A stretch of DNA of 57,092 nt from Rubrivivax sp. (GCA_016707445.1 JADJHR010000012.1:1-57092), one strand, 5' to 3'; shown: positions 18,821 to 28,640, counted from the first letter of the stretch. Notes: a model not told the origin generated them from the letters alone. Numbers and translations: made by a program.

Positions 18821-19944
18821 GTCGCTGGACGAACCGCGGCGGATGGGCGTTTGCCGGCGCGCTGCTGTTGACGCTGCTGACGGCCTGTTCGACCGACAAG
18901 CCCAAGCCGACGCCGCTGGAGCCTTACACGCCGCGCATCGCCGGCCGCCAGGTCTGGTCGACGCAGATCGGCAACATCGACTTTCCCTTGTCGGTGGCCG
19001 CGCACGGCGGGCGCTTTTACGCCGCTGCGTCTGGCGGCACGGTGCTGGCGCTGAACGTCGACACCGGTGCCGAGCTCTGGCGTGCGCAAGCCGGATCGCC
19101 AATTTCGGCCGGCGTGGGCAGTGACGGCCGCTTCACCAGTGTGGTCACGCGCGACAACGAGGTCGTCACTTTTGAAGGCGGCCGGCTGCTCTGGCGCCAG
19201 CGTGTGCCAGCGCGCGTGGTGACGGCCCCGTTGGTGGCCGGTGAACGTGTCTTCGTGCTGGCCGTCGACCGCAGCGTGCAGGCCTTCGATGCACTCGACG
19301 GCAAGCTTCTTTGGAGCTTTCAGCGCCCGGGCGACGCGCTGACCCTGGCGCAGGCCGGGGTGCTGACCGCCGCGCGCAACCAGCTGCTGGTCGGCCAGTC
19401 GGGCCGCCTGGTGGCGCTCGATGCGCTGCGCGGAACGGTGTTGTGGGATCTGCCCATGTCCACCCCGCGTGGTTCGAACGAGGTCGAGCGCCTGGCCGAT
19501 CTGGTGGGCCCCCCGGTGCGCCACGCTGACCGGTTGTGTGCCCGCGCCTTCCAGAACGCGGTGGGCTGTGTCGACCTGGCCAAGACCACGGTGCTGTGGA
19601 CGCGCAACAGCGGGGGTTACAGCGCGGTTGGTGGCAACGCCGAGCAGCTGTTCGGGGGCGATGCGGTGGACCGGCTGACGGCCTGGAACGCGGCCACTGG
19701 CGAGATCCTGTGGACCAACGAAAAGCTGCGCTATCGCGGCCTCAGCGGTGCGATCGCGGTCGGCGCGTCGGCGGTGTTCGGCGACAGCGAGGGCCAGGTG
19801 CACTTCCTGTCGGCGGCCGACGGCCAATTGCAGCTGCGCCTGCCGACCGACGGCAAACCGGTCGTTGGCACGCCGGCGCTCAGCGGCAACACCCTGCTGG
19901 TCAGCACGCGGGGCGGCGGCCTGTTCGCGTTCCGGCCGAACTGA
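18817..19944 (+). CDS. bamB: Outer membrane assembly lipoprotein BamB
   Basis: 375-residue lipoprotein with signal peptide ending LLTAC. The mature part is an eight-blade PQQ-type beta propeller, seen in repeated segments such as GGTVLALNVDTGAELWRAQ, LDGKLLWSF and GRLVALDALRGTVLWDL. It scaffolds substrates for BamA. It is coupled to yfgM and followed ten bases later by der, the order expected in beta- and gammaproteobacteria. Confidence 0.95.
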   Translation: MSRWTNRGGWAFAGALLLTLLTACSTDKPKPTPLEPYTPRIAGRQVWSTQIGNIDFPLSVAAHGGRFYAAASGGTVLALNVDTGAELWRAQAGSPISAGVGSDGRFTSVVTRDNEVVTFEGGRLLWRQRVPARVVTAPLVAGERVFVLAVDRSVQAFDALDGKLLWSFQRPGDALTLAQAGVLTAARNQLLVGQSGRLVALDALRGTVLWDLPMSTPRGSNEVERLADLVGPPVRHADRLCARAFQNAVGCVDLAKTTVLWTRNSGGYSAVGGNAEQLFGGDAVDRLTAWNAATGEILWTNEKLRYRGLSGAIAVGASAVFGDSEGQVHFLSAADGQLQLRLPTDGKPVVGTPALSGNTLLVSTRGGGLFAFRPN

Positions 19945-19954
19945 TCGCACGGTG

Positions 19955-21298
19955 GTGAAACCGGTCATCGCGCTTGTCGGGCGGCCCAATGTCGGCAAGT
20001 CGACCCTGTTCAACCGCATCACCCGGTCGCGCGACGCGATCGTGGCCGACTTCGCCGGTCTGACGCGCGACCGCCACTACGGTGACGCCCACCTGGGCCA
20101 GCGCGAGTTCATTGTCATCGACACCGGAGGCTTCGAGCCCGACAGCACGACCGGCATCGTCAAGGAGATGGCGCGCCAGGCGCGACAGGCGGTGGCCGAA
20201 GCCGATGCCGTGGTGTTCGTGGTCGACCTGCGTGCCGGCCTGTCGGGGCAGGACCATGACATCGCACGTTATCTGCGCAGCTGCGGCAAGACGGTGGTGC
20301 TGGCGGTCAACAAGGCCGAGGGCATGAGCGAGTCGCCGCTGCTGGCCGAGTTTTACGAGCTCGGCATCGGCGAGCCACACCCGGTGTCGGCCGCGCATGG
20401 CCAGGGCATCCGCAGCCTGCTCGAGGCGGCACTGGCGGGCCATGACTTCGGCCCCGAAGTCGAAGAAGGCGCTGAAGCGGCGCCTGAGGCCGACGGCGTG
20501 ATCCGCCTGGCCGTGGCTGGACGGCCCAACGTCGGCAAGTCGACATTGATCAACGCCTGGCTGGGCGAGGAGCGACTGGTTGCGTTCGACCAGCCCGGGA
20601 CCACGCGCGATGCCATCCACGTGCCGTTCGAGCGCGAAGGCCGGCGCTTCGAGCTGATCGACACGGCCGGCCTGCGGCGCAAGGGGCGGGTGTTCGAGGC
20701 GATCGAGAAGTTCTCGGTCGTCAAGACCTTGCAGGCCATCGCCGACTCACACGTGGTGCTGCTGCTGATCGACGCCACCCAGGGCGTCAGCGACCAGGAC
20801 GCGCACATCGCCGGCTACATCCTCGATTCCGGGCGTGCGGTGGTGGTGGCCATCAACAAATGGGACGCGACCGACGACTACCAGCGCCAAACCTTGGCGC
20901 GATCGGTCGAGACGCGACTGGCCTTTCTGAAGTTTGCGCCGCTGTTGCACATCTCGGCCATTCGACGGCAGGGGCTGACTGCGGTGTGGAAGGCGATCCT
21001 GCAGGCCCATGCCTCAGCCACCTGCAAGATGCCCACGCCGGTGCTGACCCGCTTGCTGCACGAGGCTGTCGAGCGGCAGGAACCGCGCCGTGCGGGCCGC
21101 TTCCGACCCAAGCTGCGCTACGCGCACCAGGGGGGCATAAACCCGCCGCGGGTGGTGATCCACGGCAACAGCCTGGAGCACGTGACCGACAGCTACAAGC
21201 GCTACCTGGAAGGTCGCTTTCGCGAGCATTTCAAGCTCGTGGGCACGCCGCTTCGCATCGAGATGCGCAGTGGCCACAACCCCTTCGAAGAGGCTTGA
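19955..21298 (+). CDS. der: Ribosome biogenesis GTPase Der (EngA)
   Basis: 447 residues with two tandem GTPase domains and a C-terminal KH-like domain. G1 motifs are GRPNVGKST at residues 9-17 and again near 188-196. Switch motifs include DTGGF and DTAGLRRKGR, and the base-recognition motifs are NKAE and NKWD. It assists 50S assembly. The start is GTG 19955 (or GTG 19952 one codon earlier), giving VKPVIALVGRPNVG; no ATG is available. Confidence 0.96.
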   Translation: MKPVIALVGRPNVGKSTLFNRITRSRDAIVADFAGLTRDRHYGDAHLGQREFIVIDTGGFEPDSTTGIVKEMARQARQAVAEADAVVFVVDLRAGLSGQDHDIARYLRSCGKTVVLAVNKAEGMSESPLLAEFYELGIGEPHPVSAAHGQGIRSLLEAALAGHDFGPEVEEGAEAAPEADGVIRLAVAGRPNVGKSTLINAWLGEERLVAFDQPGTTRDAIHVPFEREGRRFELIDTAGLRRKGRVFEAIEKFSVVKTLQAIADSHVVLLLIDATQGVSDQDAHIAGYILDSGRAVVVAINKWDATDDYQRQTLARSVETRLAFLKFAPLLHISAIRRQGLTAVWKAILQAHASATCKMPTPVLTRLLHEAVERQEPRRAGRFRPKLRYAHQGGINPPRVVIHGNSLEHVTDSYKRYLEGRFREHFKLVGTPLRIEMRSGHNPFEEA

Positions 21299-21313
21299 TT
21301 TGTACGTCCTGGT

Positions 21314-21336
21314 CGCTGCGGCAGCGCCGCGCAGCG
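21314..21336. other. Hairpin in the der-hfq gap
   Basis: CGCTGCG (21314-21320) pairs with CGCAGCG (21330-21336), with further pairing possible in the loop. It lies 15 bases after the der stop. A weak GATAAC -10-like element follows at 21371-21376, about 36 bases before hfq. The hairpin could limit read-through from der. Confidence 0.3.
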
Positions 21337-21412
21337 GCCGTGGGGCCATCTCCGTGCGCGGACCGCGTGTGATAACGTGGATGGCATCCCGTTTCACATC
21401 ACGGAGCATATC

Positions 21413-21655
21413 GTGAGCAACAAGAGCCAACTCCTGCAGGATCCCTTTCTGAACCTGCTGCGCAAGGAGCATGTTCCGGTCTCGATCTACCTCGTCAATG
21501 GCATCAAGTTGCAGGGCCACATCGAGTCCTTCGACCAGTACGTGGTCCTGCTGCGCAACACCGTCACGCAGATGGTCTACAAGCACGCGATCTCGACCGT
21601 CGTGCCGGGCCGCGCGGTCAATTTCCACCCCAACGAGACTCCGGACGCGGCCTGA
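21413..21655 (+). CDS. hfq: RNA chaperone Hfq
   Basis: 80 residues. LLQDPFLNLLRKEHVPVSIY is Sm motif 1 and QMVYKHAISTVVPGR is Sm motif 2 with the KH signature. Hfq hexamers pair small RNAs with mRNAs. The start is GTG 21413 (MSNKSQLLQDPF), not the in-frame ATG at 21377, because homologues begin MSNKGQLLQDPF. hflX follows, as in most proteobacteria. Confidence 0.97.
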   Translation: MSNKSQLLQDPFLNLLRKEHVPVSIYLVNGIKLQGHIESFDQYVVLLRNTVTQMVYKHAISTVVPGRAVNFHPNETPDAA

Positions 21656-21683
21656 GCCGGGGTCCGCACTCGCAGTCGACGCC

Positions 21684-22910
21684 TTGAGTTCATCCGCACG
21701 CTCCGACCCTGCCACCGACGACACCGCCACGCGGGCCGTGCTGGTCGGGGTTGACCTGGGCGGTGCGTCGCATTTCGACGCCAGCCTGGACGAATTGGCT
21801 TTGTTGGCGCACTCTGCAGGCGACCTGACGGTGGGCCGTGTGCTGGCGCGCCGCAAGGCGCCCGATGCGGCCTTGTTTGTCGGCAGCGGCAAGGCCGACG
21901 AGATCCGCGACCTGGTGGCGCAGACGTCCGCCCATGGCGTTATCTTCGATCAGGCCTTGAGCCCGGCACAGCAGCGCAACCTCGAGCGCCACCTGGGCGT
22001 TCCGGTGGCTGACCGCACGTCGCTGATCCTGGACATCTTTGCCGCCCGTGCGCAGAGTCATGAAGGCAAGCTGCAGGTCGAACTGGCACGCCTGCAGTAC
22101 ATGGCCACGCGTCTGGTCCGACGCTGGTCGCACCTCGAGCGTCAGCAAGGCGGCATTGGCGGCCGGGGCGGGCCGGGCGAGGCCCAGATCGAACTCGACC
22201 GCCGCATGATCGGCGACCGCATCAAGACCGTGAAGGAACGGCTGGAGAAGGTCAAGCGCCAGCGCGGCACGCAGCGCAAGGCGCGTGAGCGGCGCGGCAC
22301 TTTCCGTGTGTCGCTGGTCGGCTACACCAACGCCGGCAAATCGACCCTGTTCAACGCGCTGGTCAAGGCGCGCGCCTATGCGGCAGACCAGCTGTTCGCC
22401 ACGCTCGACACGACCACGCGGTCGCTGTGGCTGGAGCAGGCGGGCTGCTCGGTGTCGCTGTCAGACACCGTGGGGTTCATCCGCGACCTGCCGCACAAGC
22501 TGGTCGAGGCTTTCGAGGCCACCTTGCAGGAGGCCGCCGAGGCCGATCTGCTGCTGCATGTGATGGACATCGCGAGCCCGACGGCCCTTGAGCAGCGTGC
22601 CGAGGTCGAGCGGGTGCTCGAGGACATCGGCGCCGGCCAAGTGCCGCAGGTGTGGGTGTGCAACAAGAGCGATCTGCTGCCCGACTCGCAGCAGCCGCGC
22701 CAGATCGCCGACTGGGTCGAGGTGCATCCCGGCGTGCGGCGGCCGCGCGTGTTCGTCAGTGCCCGCAGCGGCGAAGGCCTGGACGCCTTGCGTCGGGTGA
22801 TCGCTGCGGCTGCTTCGGGGCGCTTGAATGCCGATCAAGGCACCCCACCTGATAACCCATTGGCCACGCTGGCTGCGGATGCGGTCGTCCCCATCGAATC
22901 CCTTCCCTGA
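21684..22910 (+). CDS. hflX: Ribosome-associated GTPase HflX
   Basis: About 408 residues. The HflX N-terminal domain includes ALFVGSGKADEIRDLV and VIFDQALSPAQQRNLE, followed by the glycine-rich GGIGGRGGPGEAQIELDRR linker. The GTPase domain has GYTNAGKST near residue 213, DTVGFIRDLPH and NKSD. HflX rescues or splits stalled ribosomes under stress. I propose TTG 21684 as start since no ATG or GTG precedes the conserved block after the hfq stop, apart from internal GTGs; this choice is uncertain. Confidence 0.94.
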   Translation: MSSSARSDPATDDTATRAVLVGVDLGGASHFDASLDELALLAHSAGDLTVGRVLARRKAPDAALFVGSGKADEIRDLVAQTSAHGVIFDQALSPAQQRNLERHLGVPVADRTSLILDIFAARAQSHEGKLQVELARLQYMATRLVRRWSHLERQQGGIGGRGGPGEAQIELDRRMIGDRIKTVKERLEKVKRQRGTQRKARERRGTFRVSLVGYTNAGKSTLFNALVKARAYAADQLFATLDTTTRSLWLEQAGCSVSLSDTVGFIRDLPHKLVEAFEATLQEAAEADLLLHVMDIASPTALEQRAEVERVLEDIGAGQVPQVWVCNKSDLLPDSQQPRQIADWVEVHPGVRRPRVFVSARSGEGLDALRRVIAAAASGRLNADQGTPPDNPLATLAADAVVPIESLP

Positions 22911-23004
22911 GCCAGAGCCCATTCCGATTGCGCTGAAGAACCCAGCGTTTGCTGCCAACGGCACCACGCCGCGGTGGCTGCCGACCCGAGGTGCCACGAA
23001 CAAC

Positions 23005-24309
23005 ATGCCAAATCCTGAAGACAACATCCCCCGTGGCGCCCGACTGCAAGCTTGCACCGCTGCGGCGCGCGCGCTCGTGCATGGCTGGTGGCAGCGCCTG
23101 ACGCCGCAGCGTGGCGGCGACACCCTGATCTACAACAACGGTCGCAACGAAGGACCACCGGATCTGGACGAGCTTTGGCGTGACTTCAACCGCAAGCTCA
23201 GTGGCCTGTTCGGCGGCCGGGGTGGTGGTTCACCCCCGGGCCGTGGCGACGGCCCGGGCAAGTTCCAGCCCGACATGCGCAGTGCCGGTATTGGTCTGGG
23301 CCTGATCGGCGCCGTCGTCGTGCTGGGCTGGCTGGGCAGCGGATTCTTCATCGTGCAGGAAGGCCAGCAGGCGGTCGTAACCTCGTTCGGGCGCTACAGC
23401 CATACCGTCGATGCGGGCTTCCAGTGGCGTCTGCCCTATCCGTTCCAGGCGCACGAGACGGTCTCGGTGACGCAGCTGCGATCGGTGGAAGTCGGCCGCA
23501 GCGCAGTGGTCCAGGCCACCGGCCTGCGTGATTCGTCGATGCTGACGCAGGACGAGAACATCGTCGACATTCGCTTCACCGTGCAGTATCGGCTGAGCGA
23601 CGCTCGGTCCTACCTGTTCGAGAACCGCAATCCCGACGATGCGGTGGTGCAGGCCAGCGAGTCGGCGGTGCGCGAGATCGTGGGCCGCAGCAAGGTCGAC
23701 TCGGTGTTGTACGAGCAGCGCGACGCGCTGGCAGCTGATCTGGTCAAGTCGGTGCAGGCGCAGCTCGACCGGCTGAAGGCCGGCATCGTGATCTCCAACG
23801 TCAACGTGCAGAACGTGGCGGTGCCCGATCAGGTGGTTTCTGCGTTCAACGACGCGGTGAAGGCCGGTGCAGACCGCGACCGCTTCAAGAACGAAGGCCA
23901 GGCCTACGCCAGTGACGTGGTGCCCAAGGCGCGCGGCACCGCGTCGCGCCTGCTCGAAGAGGCCGAGGGCTATCGCGCCCGCGTGGTGGCGCAGGCCGAG
24001 GGCGATGGACAGCGTTTCCGCTCGGTGCTGGCCGAGTATCAGAAGGCGCCTGCGGTCACACGCGACCGCCTGTACCTCGAGACCATGCAGCAGGTCTACT
24101 CCAACGTTACCAAACTGCTGGTCGACAGCCGCAGCGGCAACAACCTGCTGTACCTGCCGCTGGACAAGTTGATCGGCACCGCGCCGGCGGCCGGAACCGC
24201 CCCCACCCTGTCGGTGGTGCCGGCACCGACCGAGAACCAGTCGGCCGCGGCCGGCACCGACGTGCGTTCGCGTGACGGTGCGCGCACGCGGGATCGCGAA
24301 GGGCGCTGA
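23005..24309 (+). CDS. hflK: FtsH protease modulator HflK
   Basis: About 434 residues, SPFH/prohibitin family. The N-terminal segment ends in the family block NEGPPDLDELWRDFNRKL, then a Gly-rich stretch, one membrane helix (GIGLGLIGAVVVLGWLGSGFF) and the periplasmic band-7 domain. HflK and HflC form a cage around FtsH. The frame is open back to 22828 inside hflX, so the start is uncertain; ATG 23005 is chosen, which leaves an unusual 50-residue lead before the conserved block. Confidence 0.93.
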   Translation: MPNPEDNIPRGARLQACTAAARALVHGWWQRLTPQRGGDTLIYNNGRNEGPPDLDELWRDFNRKLSGLFGGRGGGSPPGRGDGPGKFQPDMRSAGIGLGLIGAVVVLGWLGSGFFIVQEGQQAVVTSFGRYSHTVDAGFQWRLPYPFQAHETVSVTQLRSVEVGRSAVVQATGLRDSSMLTQDENIVDIRFTVQYRLSDARSYLFENRNPDDAVVQASESAVREIVGRSKVDSVLYEQRDALAADLVKSVQAQLDRLKAGIVISNVNVQNVAVPDQVVSAFNDAVKAGADRDRFKNEGQAYASDVVPKARGTASRLLEEAEGYRARVVAQAEGDGQRFRSVLAEYQKAPAVTRDRLYLETMQQVYSNVTKLLVDSRSGNNLLYLPLDKLIGTAPAAGTAPTLSVVPAPTENQSAAAGTDVRSRDGARTRDREGR

Positions 24310-24319
24310 GGCACATACC

Positions 24320-25216
24320 ATGAATCGAATCGGACTCATCGTCGGCGCGTTCCTGTTGGCCTTGATATTGGCAAGCTCGACCCTGTTCATCGTTGATCAG
24401 CGGCAGCTGGCCGTTGTCTATGCACTGGGCGAGATCAAGGAAGTCATCTCCCAGCCGGGCCTGAAGTGGAAGATGCCGCCGCCATTTCAAAACGTCGTCT
24501 TCCTCGACAAGCGCATCCAGACGCTGGACAGCCCCGAGACACGGCCGATCTTCACGGCCGAGAAGAAGAGCCTGGTGATCGACTGGCTGGTCAAGTGGCG
24601 CATTTCCGAGCCGCGCCAGTTCATCCGCAACAACGGCGCCGATATGCGCAACCTGGAAAGTCGCCTCAGCCCGGTGGTGCAGGCTGCCTTCAACGAGGAG
24701 ATCACGCGGCGCGATGTGAGTGCGGTGCTGTCCGGTGAGCGCGACAAGATCATGCAGGACGTGCGCAGCCGGCTGGCCGATGACGCGAAGTCCTTCGGCG
24801 TCGAGATCGTCGACGTGCGCATCAAGCGTGTCGACTTCGTCGCCGACATCACCGACTCGGTCTATCGCCGCATGGAATCCGAGCGCAAGCAGGTGGCCAA
24901 CCAGCTGCGCTCGCAAGGCGCTGCCGAGTCGGAGAAGATCCGCGCTGACGCGGACCGCCAGCGTGAGGTGATCATCGCCGAGGCCTACCGTGACTCGCAG
25001 AAGGTCAAGGGCGAGGGCGATTCGAAGGCCTCGGCGCTGTATGCCGATGCCTTTGGTCGCGACCCGCAATTCGCGCAGTTCTATCGCAGTCTCGAGGCCT
25101 ACCGCGCCACCTTCCGCAGCAAATCCGATTTGATGGTGATCGACCCCAACAACGAGTTCTTCAAGGCCATGCGCGGCAGTGGAGCCACGCTGGCGCCGGC
25201 CGCCAAGCCCCGCTAG
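24320..25216 (+). CDS. hflC: FtsH protease modulator HflC
   Basis: 298 residues. An N-terminal membrane helix (IGLIVGAFLLALILASSTLF) is followed by a band-7 domain (FIVDQRQLAVVYALGEIKEV) and a helical region rich in Ala/Glu/Arg with the typical AAESEKIRADADRQREVIIA. It partners HflK, which ends ten bases upstream. Full length. Confidence 0.95.
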   Translation: MNRIGLIVGAFLLALILASSTLFIVDQRQLAVVYALGEIKEVISQPGLKWKMPPPFQNVVFLDKRIQTLDSPETRPIFTAEKKSLVIDWLVKWRISEPRQFIRNNGADMRNLESRLSPVVQAAFNEEITRRDVSAVLSGERDKIMQDVRSRLADDAKSFGVEIVDVRIKRVDFVADITDSVYRRMESERKQVANQLRSQGAAESEKIRADADRQREVIIAEAYRDSQKVKGEGDSKASALYADAFGRDPQFAQFYRSLEAYRATFRSKSDLMVIDPNNEFFKAMRGSGATLAPAAKPR

Positions 25217-25231
25217 GCGCGGTCAACGAAG

Positions 25232-25417
25232 ATGACCGACTGGCTGATCGGCGCCTTGGCGCTGATGCTGGTGATCGAGGGGCTGCTGCCGTTCTTCAGC
25301 CCGCGAGCCTGGCGCCAGGTGTTCGAACGTGCAACCCGCATGAGCGACGGGCAGATCCGCTTTGTCGGCCTCAGCAGCATGCTGATCGGCCTGTTGCTGC
25401 TGTTCATCTGGCATTGA
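25232..25417 (+). CDS. DUF2065 small inner-membrane protein
   Basis: 61 residues with two membrane helices (LIGALALMLVIEGLLPFF and VGLSSMLIGLLLLFIW) joined by a basic loop with SPRAWRQVFERATRMSDGQIR. This is the DUF2065 (YjeT) family, nearly always found between hflC and hisZ or purA in proteobacteria. Function unknown; position suggests a link to HflKC. Confidence 0.88.
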   Translation: MTDWLIGALALMLVIEGLLPFFSPRAWRQVFERATRMSDGQIRFVGLSSMLIGLLLLFIWH

Positions 25418-25501
25418 ATCAAAGGCGACACAAAGGCTTGCGGCGCAAACGCTGCGGGTGGTGGCCGGTAGAATGCCGTTTTCAACCCCGGTGCGATTTT
25501 C

Positions 25502-26686
25502 ATGCTCTCTGCTTGGCTGTTGCCCGAGCACGTTGCCGATATCCTGCCCGCCGAGGCCGCGCGCATCGAACAGCTTCGGCGCAGCCTGCTCGACCGGGCG
25601 CGCTGCTGCGGCTTCGAGCTCGTCATCCCGCCGCTGCTGGAGCACCTGGAGTCGCTGCTGTCAGGAACCGGGCGCGAACTCGATCTGAAGACCTTCAAGC
25701 TGGTCGATCAGCTCAGTGGCCGCACGCTGGGGCTGCGCGGCGACACCACGCCTCAGGCGGCGCGCATCGACGCGCATCTGCTGAACCACAGCGGCGTCAC
25801 GCGGCTGTGCTACTGCGGGCCCGTGTTGCACACGCGGCCGCAAGGCCTGCGTGCCAGTCGTGAACCGCTGCAGTTCGGCGCCGAGATCTTCGGCCACGGC
25901 GGGCTGGAGGCCGACCTCGAGGCGCAGGAACTGGCCCTGGACGCGGTGCGCAGCGCCGGTGTCGGCCCTCTGGTGATCGACCTTGCCGATGCGCGCGTGC
26001 TGCGCGGCGTGCTGGCGGGTGTGCCGATGGACGCGGCGGCGCTGCAGGACGTGGTGCATGCATTGGCGGAAAAGGACGCGTCGGCATTGGACAGCCTGAC
26101 GAGCAAGGCCCCGCCCGCGGCGCGGCAGGCCTTGCACAGCCTGCTGCGCTTGTATGGCGGCCGCGAGGTGCTGGCCGCGGCGGCCCGCACCTTGCCCGAC
26201 CGTCCGCTGATCAGGCAGGCGTTGCACGACCTGGGCTGGCTGGCGCAGCATCTGCAGGCGGCATGCCCCGACCTGCAGATAGGTTTCGACCTCTCGGACA
26301 TGAGCGGCTATGCGTATTACAGCGGCCCGCGCTTCGCGATCTACGGGGCGGGCTGGAGTGATGTGCTGGCGCGCGGCGGTCGTTACGACGAAGTGGGCGC
26401 CGTGTTCGGACGCAACCGCCCGGCGGTAGGCTTCAGCCTGGATCTGAAGGCACTGGCCGAGGTTGGTCGGCTGCCCGACCCGGTGCCGGCCATCCACGCG
26501 CCCTGGAGCGAGGACATCGCGCTGCGCGCCGCGGTGCGGCGCTTGCGTGAGGCCGGCGAGGTGGTGGTGTTTGCCTTGCCGGGGCACAGCACCGATGGGC
26601 AGGCCGTGGCCTGTGACCGAGAGCTGGTGAACGTCGACGGACATTGGGTTGTGCAGACTTGCATGCCCTCAGCGCAACTGAACTGA
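25502..26686 (+). CDS. hisZ: ATP phosphoribosyltransferase regulatory subunit HisZ
   Basis: 394 residues, a paralogue of histidyl-tRNA synthetase without aminoacylation activity. It binds the short HisG to give an active, histidine-regulated first enzyme of histidine synthesis. MLSAWLLPEHVADILPAEA is typical. The class II fold motifs (RGDTTPQAARIDAH, SGYAYYSGPRFAIY, RGGRYDEVG) are visible and no anticodon-binding domain follows. The hisZ-purA pair is standard in betaproteobacteria. A TAGAAT -10-like element at 25469-25474 has no convincing -35. Confidence 0.93.
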   Translation: MLSAWLLPEHVADILPAEAARIEQLRRSLLDRARCCGFELVIPPLLEHLESLLSGTGRELDLKTFKLVDQLSGRTLGLRGDTTPQAARIDAHLLNHSGVTRLCYCGPVLHTRPQGLRASREPLQFGAEIFGHGGLEADLEAQELALDAVRSAGVGPLVIDLADARVLRGVLAGVPMDAAALQDVVHALAEKDASALDSLTSKAPPAARQALHSLLRLYGGREVLAAAARTLPDRPLIRQALHDLGWLAQHLQAACPDLQIGFDLSDMSGYAYYSGPRFAIYGAGWSDVLARGGRYDEVGAVFGRNRPAVGFSLDLKALAEVGRLPDPVPAIHAPWSEDIALRAAVRRLREAGEVVVFALPGHSTDGQAVACDRELVNVDGHWVVQTCMPSAQLN

Positions 26687-26703
26687 AGAATCGAGGAAGA
26701 ACC

Positions 26704-28041
26704 ATGCAGATGCCTCACCGGGTGACCCCAGGCCGCAACGTCGTCGTCGTCGGCACCCAGTGGGGCGACGAAGGCAAGGGCAAGGTCGTCGACTGGCTGA
26801 CCGATCATGCGCAGGGCGTGGTGCGCTTCCAGGGTGGCCACAATGCCGGGCACACGCTGGTCATCGCCGGGCGCAAGACGGCACTGCAGCTGATCCCTTC
26901 GGGCGTGATGCGCGATGGCGTCACCTGCTACATCGGCAACGGCGTGGTGGTCGATCCAGCACATCTGCTGGGCGAAATCGAAAGGCTGGAGGCCCTGGGG
27001 CTGGATGTGCGCTCGCGGCTGTTCATCAGCGAGTCCTGCCCGCTGATCCTGCCCTTCCACGTGGCGGTCGACCGTGCACGCGAGGCCCGACGCGAGCGCA
27101 CGGCCAGTGGCAAGATCGGCACCACCGGCAAGGGCATCGGCCCGGCTTACGAGGACAAGGTGGCGCGCCGCGCCCTGCGCGTGCAGGATCTCAAGCACCC
27201 GGCCCGCTTCGAGGCCAGACTGAGCGAACTGGTCGAGCGTCACAACGTCGAGCTGCAAGGTCTGGGCGCGGCCGCCATCGACGCCAAGGCGGTGCTCGAC
27301 GGCGCGATGAATGCGGCCGATCAGTTGCGGCCCTTGATGGCCGACGTCGGCTACAAGGTCTACAACGCCCATCACGAGGGCGCCAACCTGCTGTTCGAGG
27401 GGGCGCAGGGCACCTTGCTCGACATCGACCACGGCACCTACCCCTTCGTCACCTCGAGCAACTGCGTGGCCGGCAATGCGGCCGCCGGTGCCGGCGTCGG
27501 CCCGGGCATGCTGCACTACATCCTGGGCATCACCAAGGCCTACACCACGCGCGTGGGCAGCGGGCCGTTCCCGACCGAGCTGCCGATCGACCGCGAGGGC
27601 AGCGTGGGCCACCATTTCTCGACCGTGGGGCAGGAGCGCGGCACGGTCACCGGCCGTGCCCGCCGTTGTGGCTGGCTGGACGCTGCGGCGCTCAAGCGTG
27701 CGATCGTCATCAACGGCGTGTCGGGCCTGTGCATCACCAAGCTCGACGTGCTCGACGGCATCGATCAGATCCAGGTCTGCGTCGGCTACGAACTCGGGGG
27801 GCAACAGATCGACATCCTGCCGCTCGACGCCGACGACATCGTCGCCTGTCGGCCGGTCTACGAGTCCTTGCCGGGCTGGCGCGAAAGCACCGCCGGCCTG
27901 ACCAACTGGGAGCAGTTGCCCACCAACGCACGACGTTACCTGGAGCGGATCCAGCAACTGATCGGCGCGCCCATCGACATGGTGTCCACCGGCCCCGACC
28001 GCGTGCACACGATCCTGCTGCGGCATCCGTTCAGGCCCTGA
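26704..28041 (+). CDS. purA: Adenylosuccinate synthetase
   Basis: 445 residues. It couples GTP hydrolysis to joining IMP and aspartate in AMP synthesis. GDEGKGK is at residues 21-27; GGHNAGHT and the IMP-binding GTTGKGIGPAYEDK follow. ATG 26704 is preceded by a good ribosome site (GAGGAAGA). The frame is open back into hisZ but those codons are not part of the family. Confidence 0.97.
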   Translation: MQMPHRVTPGRNVVVVGTQWGDEGKGKVVDWLTDHAQGVVRFQGGHNAGHTLVIAGRKTALQLIPSGVMRDGVTCYIGNGVVVDPAHLLGEIERLEALGLDVRSRLFISESCPLILPFHVAVDRAREARRERTASGKIGTTGKGIGPAYEDKVARRALRVQDLKHPARFEARLSELVERHNVELQGLGAAAIDAKAVLDGAMNAADQLRPLMADVGYKVYNAHHEGANLLFEGAQGTLLDIDHGTYPFVTSSNCVAGNAAAGAGVGPGMLHYILGITKAYTTRVGSGPFPTELPIDREGSVGHHFSTVGQERGTVTGRARRCGWLDAAALKRAIVINGVSGLCITKLDVLDGIDQIQVCVGYELGGQQIDILPLDADDIVACRPVYESLPGWRESTAGLTNWEQLPTNARRYLERIQQLIGAPIDMVSTGPDRVHTILLRHPFRP

Positions 28042-28071
28042 CCGGGTCGACGAAATTCACGAGGAGACTTC

Positions 28072-28593
28072 ATGCTCACCGACGACGGCAAGCACCTGTA
28101 CGTGTCCTGGGACGAGTACCACATGCTGATCGAGCGCCTGGCGCTGAAGGTGCATGCCTCGGGCTGGTCGTTCGACCAGATCCTGTGCCTGGCCCGAGGC
28201 GGCATGCGCCCGGGAGACGTGCTGTCGCGGGTGTTCGACAGACCGCTGGCCATCATGTCCACCAGTTCGTACCGCGCCGATGCCGGCACCATCCAGGGCA
28301 GGCTGGACATGGCCAAGTACATCACCATGCCCAAAGGTGAACTGGCAGGCCGTGTGCTGCTGGTCGACGATCTGGCCGACACCGGCGTGACGCTGCGCGC
28401 CGTGGTCGAGCGCTTGCGCGGCATGCCGTCGATCAGTGAACTGCGCGCGGCGGTGCTGTGGGTCAAGGGCGTGTCGAGCTACACACCCGACTACTACTGC
28501 GACGTGTTGCCCACCAGCCCGTGGATCCATCAGCCCTTCGAGGACTACGACAACCTGCGGCCCGATGGGCTGGCGAAGAAGTTCGCCGTCTGA
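28072..28593 (+). CDS. Purine phosphoribosyltransferase (xanthine/guanine type)
   Basis: 173 residues. The PRPP-binding loop is VLLVDDLADTGVTL (residues 95-108). LCLARGGMRPGDVLSRVF matches the hypoxanthine/xanthine-guanine salvage group. It follows purA by 30 bases with a GAGGAG ribosome site, so synthesis and salvage of purines are joined in one unit. Exact base preference cannot be read from the sequence. Confidence 0.85.
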   Translation: MLTDDGKHLYVSWDEYHMLIERLALKVHASGWSFDQILCLARGGMRPGDVLSRVFDRPLAIMSTSSYRADAGTIQGRLDMAKYITMPKGELAGRVLLVDDLADTGVTLRAVVERLRGMPSISELRAAVLWVKGVSSYTPDYYCDVLPTSPWIHQPFEDYDNLRPDGLAKKFAV

Positions 28594-28640
28594 GTGTGGC
28601 CACCGAAAGGCCTTTGCGGATTGCGCCAGCACAAAAGAAA

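Noticed and set aside
21371..21376. GATAAC as an hfq promoter -10
   Set aside because: No acceptable -35 at 16-18 bases, so I did not list it as a separate promoter.
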